From contig CAJUFX010000011.1 in NCBI GenBank assembly GCA_910586395.1, forward strand, positions 20,697 to 84,696: DNA of 64,000 nt, read 5' to 3'. The notes below the pieces were generated by a model, which searched no databases, was not told the origin of the DNA, and worked only from the letters and a program-made list of their open reading frames with translations. The position numbers and the translations under genes are program-made. Positions 54,956 through 61,972 of the stretch are shown piece by piece (the first letter of the stretch is position 1; the number at the start of each line of letters is the position of its first letter). The DNA is from an uncultured Bacteroidales bacterium (GTDB lineage Bacteria > Bacteroidota > Bacteroidia > Bacteroidales > P3).

Positions 54956-55070
54956 AAAGTTTTGGGAATACAATCACTAAAACTTACGATTTTTCCAAAG
55001 TTTTGGGAATACAATCACTAAAACTTACGATTTTTTCAAAGTTTTGGGAATACAATCACTAAAACTTACG
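54956..55070. repeat. Three tandem 33-bp units upstream of the second DUF4143 ATPase gene
   Basis: Identical units at 54956-54988, 54997-55029 and 55038-55070 (period 41 bp, 8-nt T-rich spacers). Each starts AAAGTTTTGGGAATAC and ends CTAAAACTTACG, so each carries inverted arms AAGTTTT/AAAACTT. The unit nearest the gene spans the predicted -33 box. Copy number could vary by slippage; alternatively these are repressor sites. Confidence 0.85.
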
Positions 55071-55155
55071 GCAAGGTAAATATTGTATGACCTTTCTGTT
55101 TTGCGTATATTTGTAATCCATAAACAGATAGAAGGAACGCCATAACGCCTTTACC

Positions 55156-55650
55156 ATGAAAACACCATCGAATAAAATCTTTCCTTTTATATTACTTATA
55201 ATCTTAGGTTTTATATTCAATGGCTGTACCATGATGGCTCCCGTTGTCACCAAATCTTCTGATTCAATCCATAATTATCGTTATTTCTATATTACACCGA
55301 CAGGTAACTATACCTCCGGTTCCGGAGTGTATAGCAATCAATTTGGCACTTATGGCGGAACTGTCAAATCTATTAATCCCGCCTCCATCATCTCAGGAAT
55401 ACTTCTCAAAAAAGGATTCGTCCAAGTAAACGAAGTCAGCCCTACGAATGCAGACAAAACAATGATTATAAACTTCGCTGAAACAGGACGACGACAAATT
55501 CTTCTCGGATATTCAATAGAAGTGACCATACAATTTATATCTGCCGAGACACAAGAACCGATATGCACTTGTACAGCCGAAGGTATGGGAGATACGGAAG
55601 CCGACGATGTCCGCATTGCGATACAACGCGCCCTCGAACCCATTTTTTAG
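55156..55650 (+). CDS. Small lipoprotein, unknown
   Basis: 164 aa. Signal peptide with lipobox IFNGC (Cys 24), after a hydrophobic IFPFILLIILGFIF. The mature part contains YYITPTGNY-like beta segments (YRYFYITPTGNYTSGSGVYS), DKTMIINFAETGRRQILLGY and VTIQFISAETQEPICTCTAE. It looks like a small periplasm-facing lipoprotein; family not identified. The Asp in position +4 region is not decisive for sorting. AT-rich; it lies 85 bp beyond the 33-bp repeat cluster. Confidence 0.75.
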   Translation: MKTPSNKIFPFILLIILGFIFNGCTMMAPVVTKSSDSIHNYRYFYITPTGNYTSGSGVYSNQFGTYGGTVKSINPASIISGILLKKGFVQVNEVSPTNADKTMIINFAETGRRQILLGYSIEVTIQFISAETQEPICTCTAEGMGDTEADDVRIAIQRALEPIF

Positions 55651-55676
55651 ACGCCATAAAACTTGGAGAATATTCT

Positions 55677-55838
55677 ATGCCAACGACATCCAAACTGGAA
55701 AACGATATCACCGCGCTGAAGAATGCCATTGATGAAGGCATCAACAATGGCATCGCTATGGAATTCGCCCCGCAACAACATCTTCTGTCTTTGAAATTTC
55801 TTTGTATCTTTGTCTCCTTTAATACAAAGAGGCGGTAA
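55677..55838 (+). CDS. Short ORF resembling a ParD-type antitoxin C-terminus
   Basis: 53 codons from ATG at 55677 (MPTTSKLENDITALKNAIDE, then GINNGIAMEFAPQQHLLSLK). The ALKNAIDEGINNGIA...F-x-x-x-x-HL pattern resembles the C-terminal half of ParD/RHH antitoxins that bind ParE. The ribbon-helix-helix half and any ParE are missing, and the end of the frame runs through the likely promoter of the next gene. Probably a remnant; possibly an expressed orphan antitoxin. Confidence 0.35.
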   Translation: MPTTSKLENDITALKNAIDEGINNGIAMEFAPQQHLLSLKFLCIFVSFNTKRR

Positions 55839-55855
55839 ACGCCCGATGCAACGCT

Positions 55856-56545
55856 ATGGGAGCTTTTATACAATGGTGTCTGGATCACCTTAACTATTGG
55901 ACTATTACACTCTTGATGACCATCGAGAGTTCTTTTATTCCGTTTCCATCGGAAGTCATCGTGCCGCCGGCCGCTTACCGCGCGGCCTCCACAGGCGAGA
56001 TGAACCTGTTGGCCATTCTGCTCTGCGCCACGCTCGGCGCCGTGCTGGGCGCGCTCATCAACTACGGCCTGGCCGTATGGCTCGGCCGGCCGCTCGTGCT
56101 CAAATTCGTGAACAGCAAAGCAGGCCATCTGTGTATGCTAAACGAAGAGAAACTGCATAAGGCCGAAGCCTACTTCAACCGGCACGGCGCCGTCTCGACG
56201 CTCGTGGGCCGTCTTATCCCCGCCATCCGTCAGCTGATTTCGATTCCGGCCGGTCTCTCCGGTATGAAACTGTTGCCGTTTATCGGCTACACGGCTTTGG
56301 GCGCGGGTATCTGGAACGGGGTACTGGCCGGCCTCGGCTATTGGCTGGAGTCGCAGATTCCGGAAGACCGCCTCATCGAGACCGTAACGCAATACAGCCA
56401 CGAAATCGGTTACGGCATCGCGGCCGTCGTCGCGGTGGCCATTCTCGTACTCGTCCTGCGCCGGCAGATGAAAAAGAAGCCGGCCGGACCGACGGTTCCG
56501 ACCGACAAAATCGTCGAGGACGAAACACGTTCGAAAAACGCCTGA
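55856..56545 (+). CDS. DedA-family membrane protein
   Basis: 229 aa. DedA/SNARE-associated (VTT) domain: LLMTIESSFIPFPSEVIVPP carries the conserved E/P-rich reentrant motif, followed by LGAVLGALINYGLAVWLGRP and YFNRHGAVSTLVGRLIPAIR. About five membrane segments and a basic C-terminal tail (RRQMKKKPAGP). DedA proteins are tied to phospholipid (undecaprenyl phosphate or phosphatidylethanolamine) flipping and envelope integrity. TATCTTTG at 55805-55812 is a likely -7 box. The DUF4831 gene follows after 43 bp. Confidence 0.92.
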   Translation: MGAFIQWCLDHLNYWTITLLMTIESSFIPFPSEVIVPPAAYRAASTGEMNLLAILLCATLGAVLGALINYGLAVWLGRPLVLKFVNSKAGHLCMLNEEKLHKAEAYFNRHGAVSTLVGRLIPAIRQLISIPAGLSGMKLLPFIGYTALGAGIWNGVLAGLGYWLESQIPEDRLIETVTQYSHEIGYGIAAVVAVAILVLVLRRQMKKKPAGPTVPTDKIVEDETRSKNA

Positions 56546-56588
56546 ATTCAATAAACCCCATAATATTCGCCATAACTTCGGAAAACCC

Positions 56589-57929
56589 ATGAAACCATTC
56601 GACCAATTCGGCCAATCGGCCCGCATCGCCGCGCTGACGTTCCTCATCGGCCTGACATCCGTCGGCCAAGCCCAATACACCGTGGAATCGGCGCAAGGCG
56701 CGACCGAGATCCCCATGGGACGCGGCCTGTTCTACTATCTGCCTCAGAACGGCATCGAATTACAGATTACCGTCGAAAAGACCACGTATAAGAAAGGTAT
56801 TTACGGCGACTACGCGGCCAAACTCCTCGGCATCGACAACTACATCAAAGAGGACAAAAGCGTCTATAAAATCGTCTCGGCCGAACTGCGCAACACCGTG
56901 CAGCCCGACCCGCAACAGCAATACTGCATCTACGCCAACCGCGCCGACCAGTTCCCTTCCGTAAGCCTATCGCCGGAGGGGGTGCTCGCCACCGTGAACC
57001 ATCCCCGGCCGCTGTTGAACCAGGCCGCCTTACGCGCGTTGCCGCCGACCTTACCTGTCGCGACGCCCCATCAGGCCCACCGCAGCAGCATCGGTTCGTT
57101 AGGGGTCAAGGCACCTTTCGCCGACCTGAACGTCTATGAAAAATACGACACGACTTACGTGGAGGAATGGATCGACACGACGCGCGTCCTGCGGGCCGTC
57201 CTGACGCCGGTGGTGGAAGCCAAGAGCCTGGCGCAGAAAGCCGAAGAAATCGCCAACCTCATCATCGAGAGCAAAAAATACCGCATCGACCTGCTGACGG
57301 GCCTGCAAGAGGTCAATTACGCGCCGCAGACGATTCAGTTCATGCACGACAACCTGCTTCAGATCGAGAACGAATACATGGAGAGCTTTACGGGCATCAT
57401 CAGCCGCTCGGAAGAACGGTTCACGTTCCGCATCGACATTGCCGATACGACGACCTGCTACCCCGTGGCCTTTTTCGATGACCGGAACGGCATCCTGCCG
57501 ATAGAGGCCGGTGACATCGCCTTGATTCGCCCCGAAGACGAGGACGTGCTCTGCGTCAAGCTGTCCCCCCTGCCCTATGCCGGCGACCAAGCGTTGATTT
57601 GCGAACAGAGCCGTCTGGATTTGAAAAAGCCGACGCCCAAGGGCATCCATTACCGCCAACCGCAGGCCGTGAACGCCCAGGTGCATTTGGGGACGCAACT
57701 GTTGCGGCAGGCGGATTTGTTCGTGGCGCAGTGGGGCGACGTGCTCGTACTGCCCGTGGTGAAAGGGGCGATGATTCTGCTTGACCCGACGACAGGCGCG
57801 CTGCTGTACATGGGCCGTCCGTATGAAGCCGACACGCCGCGCGGCGGCTTCGGCGCCGCCGGTCTTTCCCGGCATCCTGAAAAAAACACGCACCATGGCG
57901 ACCATCCATTCCAAGAGCCGCAAGAATAA
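56589..57929 (+). CDS. DUF4831 family protein, exported
   Basis: 446 aa; signal peptide ending VGQAQ. The start of the mature protein (GRGLFYYLPQNGIELQITVE, KKGIYGDYAAKLLGIDN) is characteristic of DUF4831, a Bacteroidota family of unknown function. The middle (AEEIANLIIESKKYRIDLLT, LQIENEYMESFTG) is followed by a C-terminal beta-rich part. The last 35 bp overlap the start of a small basic-protein gene. A position just upstream of kdsA suggests an envelope role, but this is inference. Confidence 0.85.
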   Translation: MKPFDQFGQSARIAALTFLIGLTSVGQAQYTVESAQGATEIPMGRGLFYYLPQNGIELQITVEKTTYKKGIYGDYAAKLLGIDNYIKEDKSVYKIVSAELRNTVQPDPQQQYCIYANRADQFPSVSLSPEGVLATVNHPRPLLNQAALRALPPTLPVATPHQAHRSSIGSLGVKAPFADLNVYEKYDTTYVEEWIDTTRVLRAVLTPVVEAKSLAQKAEEIANLIIESKKYRIDLLTGLQEVNYAPQTIQFMHDNLLQIENEYMESFTGIISRSEERFTFRIDIADTTTCYPVAFFDDRNGILPIEAGDIALIRPEDEDVLCVKLSPLPYAGDQALICEQSRLDLKKPTPKGIHYRQPQAVNAQVHLGTQLLRQADLFVAQWGDVLVLPVVKGAMILLDPTTGALLYMGRPYEADTPRGGFGAAGLSRHPEKNTHHGDHPFQEPQE

Positions 57930-58182
57930 GGGGAAAGGCGGCAAGCCGCAACGTCCCAAAGTCAAATACTGCAAGGTCGGCTTTTCCATTTCCGAAAAAG
58001 AGAAGAACGAACTGTTGCGGTTTTGCGAACGCGACAACATCGCGCTCAAAGCCTTGTATAAAAAGGCCGTCCGCCTCTACGTCAAGGAAAGGAGCGAACA
58101 GTTGCGCAAGGAAGAGGAACTGTCCGAGAACCAACTCGACCTCTTCAAACCGATTCCCTACCAGACCAAATTGAATTTTTGA
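57895..58182 (+). CDS. Small basic protein, unknown
   Basis: 95 aa from the ATG at 57895 (MATIHSKSRKNKGKGGKPQR), inside the end of the DUF4831 gene. The first ~28 residues are highly basic. The rest (VGFSISEKEKNELLRFCER, IALKALYKKAVRLYVKER) has a short strand followed by two helices, reminiscent of ribbon-helix-helix or MobC-like proteins, so nucleic-acid binding is plausible. The end is LFKPIPYQTKLNF. kdsA begins 12 bp later, suggesting one transcript with the DUF4831 and kdsA genes. Confidence 0.7.
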   Translation: MATIHSKSRKNKGKGGKPQRPKVKYCKVGFSISEKEKNELLRFCERDNIALKALYKKAVRLYVKERSEQLRKEEELSENQLDLFKPIPYQTKLNF

Positions 58183-58194
58183 CCTTTATACAGC

Positions 58195-59247
58195 ATGATC
58201 ATGTTGCCTGCTTTTTTGTCGTCATATTATGCTCCGGGTAAAGCCAAGGTTGCGGCCGGGGGTGCTGAATCTGCGTCCAAGGTTACCGGAGCCACTGCCG
58301 GGGGCATAGCCGAAGCTGCCGGGGTTTCCGAGGGGGCCGGGAGCGCGGCCGGGGGCATAGCCGGGGTTGCCGGGGTTGCCGAGGGGGCCGGAGCCACTGC
58401 CGGGAGCGCGGCCGGGGTTTCCTGTGGCGCCGAATCCGCGAATGGTGTCGGAGCCGCCGCACCCTTTTTCCTGATGGCGGGTCCCTGCGTTGTCGAAAAC
58501 GAGGAGATGCCTTTCCAAATCGCGGAGTACATCCAAAAACTGTGCGCTGAACGCGGCATTCCGTTCGTCTTCAAGGCGTCGTACCGCAAGGCCAACCGTT
58601 CGCGCGAAGACTCCTTCCAAGGGATAGGCGATGAAAAGGCGTTGAAGGTGCTTTCGGACGTGAAACGGCGGTACGGTGTGCCGATTGTGACCGACATCCA
58701 TACGGCTGAGGAGGCGGCTACGGCGGCCGCAGTGGCCGACGTCCTGCAGATTCCGGCATTCCTATGCCGGCAGACCGATTTGCTGCACGCGGCCGCCCGC
58801 ACCGGACGCTGCGTCAATATCAAGAAGGGGCAGTTCCTCTCGCCCCAAGCCATGCAATTCGCCGTGGAGAAGGTGCGGCGGGCGGCTTCCGCCGCCCACG
58901 TAGCCGCCGACGTCATGCTGACCGAACGCGGCACGACCTTCGGCTATCAGGATCTGGTGGTCGATTTCCGCAGCATCCCGCTCATGCAGGCCTGCAGCGT
59001 GCCCGTCCTGACCGACCTCACGCACTCGTTGCAGGAACCCAACCAAAGCGGCGGCGTGACGGGCGGACAACCCGCCATGATAGAGACGCTGGCCAAGGCG
59101 GCCATCGCCGTCGGGTCGGACGGTATCTTCCTCGAAACGCATCCCGAACCGGCCAAGGCCCTTTCCGACGGCGCCAACATGCTGCCGCTCGCCCGCCTGG
59201 AAGCCCTGCTGGACAAGATGTGCCGCATCGCCGAGGCGGTGAGGTAG
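58195..59247 (+). CDS. kdsA: 3-deoxy-8-phosphooctulonate synthase with an N-terminal insertion
   Basis: Condenses arabinose-5-phosphate with PEP to make Kdo-8-phosphate for lipid A/LPS. 350 aa, against ~265-285 for the family. Conserved core from ~89: FFLMAGPCVVENEE, FVFKASYRKANRSR, PIVTDIHTAEEA, IPAFLCRQTDLLHAAA, KKGQFLSPQAM, LTERGTTFGYQDLVVDFR, DLTHSLQEPNQSGG. Residues ~20-86 are an Ala/Gly-rich insertion (SEGAGSAAGGIAGVAGVAEG) coded by tandem GCCGGGGTT-like DNA repeats at about 58,250-58,460. Whether translation could begin past the insertion is unclear; no good internal ATG precedes the core. Confidence 0.9.
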   Translation: MIMLPAFLSSYYAPGKAKVAAGGAESASKVTGATAGGIAEAAGVSEGAGSAAGGIAGVAGVAEGAGATAGSAAGVSCGAESANGVGAAAPFFLMAGPCVVENEEMPFQIAEYIQKLCAERGIPFVFKASYRKANRSREDSFQGIGDEKALKVLSDVKRRYGVPIVTDIHTAEEAATAAAVADVLQIPAFLCRQTDLLHAAARTGRCVNIKKGQFLSPQAMQFAVEKVRRAASAAHVAADVMLTERGTTFGYQDLVVDFRSIPLMQACSVPVLTDLTHSLQEPNQSGGVTGGQPAMIETLAKAAIAVGSDGIFLETHPEPAKALSDGANMLPLARLEALLDKMCRIAEAVR

Positions 59248-59269
59248 ATCAACTTTCTATGGCATAAAT

Positions 59270-59285
59270 CTGTGGAAAACCACAG
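59270..59285. terminator. Weak hairpin between convergent kdsA and the third ATPase gene
   Basis: CTGTGG-AAAA-CCACAG followed by AAAAAGCATTTTT. Nothing else is seen in the 156-bp gap except TAATCTTTG near 59308. Confidence 0.35.
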
Positions 59286-59403
59286 AAAAAGCATTTTTAC
59301 CCATATAACTTATAATCTTTGCAAAGAGATGAATTTTAATCTATTGCAGAGATTTCATCACCCGAAATGTCTAATAGGCCTTATTTTTTGTCCACATGAC
59401 CAA

Positions 59404-60615
59404 TTATAACGCCGTTTTAAGAAAATCCCGAAGATGGACATGCTCGATGCCGGGATATTCGCTGAACCCTCCACTGACAGGGTCCAGAGAAACGACCAAC
59501 TTCGGATAATTGTCTTTGATAGCGGCAAGATTGCCAAACTCCCGTTTTACAGTGTCATCGGAAGCGAGGAGATAGGTCACCTGAACGTATATCCGCCTAT
59601 CCGCCTTGGTTGCGACAAAGTCTATCTCGCCGGCGCGAAGAATGCCGACTGTAACTTCAAACCCTTGTCGCCGTAAATGATTCCATACAACATTTTCCAT
59701 AACCTTTTCAATGCTGCCCCTGATATCAGAGCCGCAAAGATAATTGCGAATGCCATGGTCCGAAAAATAGTGTTTGTTGTTCGCTTCAAGGAGCACCTTG
59801 CCATGAATATCAAAACGCTTTATAGGCATGGCGAGAAAAGCGTCTCGGAGATATTTGAGATAGTTCGAAACGGTCTCTTCGCTGATCTTTTCGCCCTTGG
59901 AAGTCATGTATCTGACGATATTGGTAACCGATACCGGCTTACCGACGTTGTCGGCGACAAAGCGTATTATATTTTCAAGTTGCGGAACATTGCGGACCTT
60001 TTCCCGACTGACAATATCCTTTACAAGAACCGTATTGTAAACACCTTCAAGATAGTCGTTTATTTGCGATTCCCCTTCGGTTTCAAAGGCGGATAAACCG
60101 GGTAACCCGCCCATCATGAGGTAGTGCATAAGCGCCTGGTCGCCATCTTCCATATTGTGGAATTGCAGAAATTCGAGATACGAAAGGGCGTAGATTTTTA
60201 TCTCGATATATCGCCCAGACAGTCGCGTACCCAACTCGCTCGAAAAAACATAGGCATTGCTTCCGGTGGCAATCACCTGACAGCGGTTTTCTGCGTGAAA
60301 ACTACGAAGTGCGTTTTCATAATTCTCAATATCCTGAACCTCATCGATAAGGAGATAATTATCCCCTCCTTGAGGCAACCGGACAACGGCATAGTCATAC
60401 AACTGCTCCGCGCTTACAATGCCCCGGAACTCTTGGTATTCCTTATTGATATATACAACATTTGCCTGTGGACGATTCAGGCTGAGCCAATCTTTAAACA
60501 GTTCGAGTATCTTGCTCTTCCCGACCCGGCGCTGGCCGACGAGGATAAGCATCATACCACGATTCATCAAACCGGCTATCTTTTCTGTGTATTGCGGGCG
60601 AGGAATGAGTTCCAT
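59404..60615 (-). CDS. AAA-family ATPase, AAA_14/DUF4143 type (copy 3)
   Basis: 403 aa. Start MELIPRPQYTEKIAGLMNRG; Walker A LVGQRRVGKSKILELFKDWL; Walker B LLIDEVQDIENYENALRSFH; then VIATGSNAYVFSSELGTRLS and GRYIEIKIYALSYLEFLQF. The DUF4143 half ends with VTVGILRAGEIDFVATKADR. It resembles copy 2 more than copy 1, but the two are clearly divergent, so this is not a recent local duplication. Composition is AT-rich relative to kdsA. Promoter and repeats lie just upstream; next to it is decayed mobile DNA and the CRISPR array. Confidence 0.9.
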   Translation of the reverse strand: MELIPRPQYTEKIAGLMNRGMMLILVGQRRVGKSKILELFKDWLSLNRPQANVVYINKEYQEFRGIVSAEQLYDYAVVRLPQGGDNYLLIDEVQDIENYENALRSFHAENRCQVIATGSNAYVFSSELGTRLSGRYIEIKIYALSYLEFLQFHNMEDGDQALMHYLMMGGLPGLSAFETEGESQINDYLEGVYNTVLVKDIVSREKVRNVPQLENIIRFVADNVGKPVSVTNIVRYMTSKGEKISEETVSNYLKYLRDAFLAMPIKRFDIHGKVLLEANNKHYFSDHGIRNYLCGSDIRGSIEKVMENVVWNHLRRQGFEVTVGILRAGEIDFVATKADRRIYVQVTYLLASDDTVKREFGNLAAIKDNYPKLVVSLDPVSGGFSEYPGIEHVHLRDFLKTAL

Positions 60616-60632
60616 GGCTGTGAATTTTCCTG

Positions 60633-60664
60633 CAAAAATAACAAACTATACTCGGTAAAACAAG
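60633..60664 (-). promoter_or_regulatory. Promoter of the third DUF4143 ATPase gene
   Basis: On the minus strand CTTG (complement of 60661-60664), a 20-nt spacer, then TATTTTTG (complement of 60633-60640), 18 bp before the ATG at 60615. Confidence 0.65.
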
Positions 60665-60702
60665 AAAGCACCGCATGATTTACCGATTATACTCTGATAA
60701 AA
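60647..60702. repeat. Repeat and inverted repeat around the third ATPase promoter
   Basis: TATACTCGGTAAAA (60647-60660) is echoed by TATACTCTGATAAAA ending at 60702. In addition CGGTAAA (60653-60659) and TTTACCG (60679-60685) form inverted arms around the -33 element. Confidence 0.5.
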
Positions 60703-60946
60703 TGACGTGCCAAGGATTCGTGCTAGAAACAGACAGCCGAAACCGAAAAACCTGTCTCTGTCGGTAATACACCCCTACACAGAAAACCGTCAGTTTCGAG
60801 ACATCGAAGGCGGCCTCTTGGTTGCCGTTTTCGCGTAGCGTATCCTGCACCCGCTTGACGCCCTGATTGAACGTTTTGATTCAGCCAAACGGGCCATCGA
60901 AAACTTGTTTTCAGATGGCCGTGGCACAAAAACATGCCTTGAAAAG

Positions 60947-61021
60947 GAACATATTGACGTATTTCATCTCCTTCATTGCCTCCGCCACAACCGGGTTGCG
61001 GTAGTCGTTCCTTTCAGGCAC
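60947..61021 (-). pseudogene. Fragment of an AlbA_2/AAA_4-type protein
   Basis: 25 codons read VPERNDYRNPVVAEAMKEMK then YVNMF. This closely resembles the C-terminal signature of AAA_4/AlbA_2 (Schlafen-like) regulators and helicases, R-N-P-x-I/V-A-E-A-M-x-x-x-x-Y-V-x-x-F. Sequence on both sides is unrelated. Confidence 0.45.
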
Positions 61022-61061
61022 CTTTTCTCGCCACGGCATAGCTCGAACAAGTTCGGCTCTG

Positions 61062-61772
61062 CTCGTTTGGCTTAACGAAAAGGTTTACCATCGGGAAGTT
61101 CTCCGGGCGGGCCCCGCCATACAGGCGGCCTACTATTACGGCCTGAACGCCGCCCTCGAGGACCTTTACGGCCGGGAAACCGCATTGGTGGACAATGGCG
61201 GCGAAAAGGCCGGGCGTCGGCCGGAAATATCGTTTAAAGACTTTTTGAAGGCCGCCAAAACGGTGTTCAAAGAGAAAGGCTACGACCCCGATCTGCTGAA
61301 CCGGCAGGAGGTCGTCAATCTCATCAAGGCCACGCACGCCGTCTATAAGGACACCATCGACACCGGGGTGGCCGACAACGACATCCCGGCGGCGATGATG
61401 CGCAAGCTTGACCATGACGCCTTCATGTTTTTCGGCTTCAAGGTACACCACGAACTGAGCGAAGTGGGGCTGTCGCTCCGGGACGACAAAGGCCGGGTAA
61501 AGGGTTACGATGCTTTCGCGCATGACGTGCGCAAGATACACGACACCTATAACGGAGCCTATCTGCGGGCCGAATACGACTTTGCCGTCACATCGGCGCA
61601 GATGGCCGCCAAATGGGGCGATGTGGAAGCCGGGGGCGGCCGGTACGATTTGCAGTACCGTACCGCCGGCGATGAACGGGTGCGCGAGGAACACGCCGCC
61701 ATGAACGGCATCACGTTGCCGGCCGACGACCAGTTTTGGAAGTCCTATTACCCGCCCAACGGTTGGCGATGC
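61062..61772 (+). pseudogene. Truncated Mu gpF-like phage head morphogenesis protein
   Basis: A continuous frame without a convincing start codon reads VWLNEKVYHREVLRAGPAIQ to NGWRC at 61772. The C-terminal part is diagnostic for the Mu gpF/SPP1 gp7-like minor head family: YLRAEYDFAVTSAQMAAKW, YDLQYRTAGDERVREEHAAM, NGITLPADDQFWKSYYPPNG. Intact proteins continue past the NGWxCRC motif; here the frame changes into tail-completion-like sequence. Remnant of a Mu-like prophage. Confidence 0.75.
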
Positions 61773-61972
61773 TCGATGAGTTCGACAAGAACTTCGAGCG
61801 CGGCAGTTTCTTCGGGTCGGCAAAATGGCCCAAGAGCACACGCCCCGGTGCCAAAACGCCGCTCATCGATAGCAGGGCGTCGCGCCGCTCCATCCGGGGA
61901 ACCGTCAACCGCAACAGCGTGGCCTTTTCCAGTTCGTTACCTTACGCCTCCATCCACAACACCGGGTTGTGA
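61769..61972 (+). pseudogene. Truncated Mu gpG-like virion morphogenesis protein
   Basis: Overlapping the end of the gpF remnant in another frame: MLDEFDKNFERGSFFGSAKW, TPLIDSRASRRSIRGTVNRN, VAFSSSLPYASIHNTG. This matches the middle of phage virion morphogenesis (Mu gpG) proteins (a pattern like L-I-D-T-G-x-L-R-x-S-I and L-P-Y-A-x-I-H-N-x-G). The N-terminus is lost at the junction with gpF. The C-terminus is cut off exactly where the first CRISPR repeat begins (61966). Confidence 0.7.

Larger units (their letters stand above)
60616..61061. other. Decayed intergenic DNA
   Basis: Holds the promoter of the third ATPase gene and then no intact gene. Only a short minus-strand protein fragment (60947-61021) is recognisable. 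Composition is mixed, as expected for eroded mobile DNA. Confidence 0.5.

Noticed and set aside
60723..60935. A 70-codon minus-strand frame before the phage remnants
   Set aside because: No start signal, no similarity, odd composition; lies in decayed DNA.
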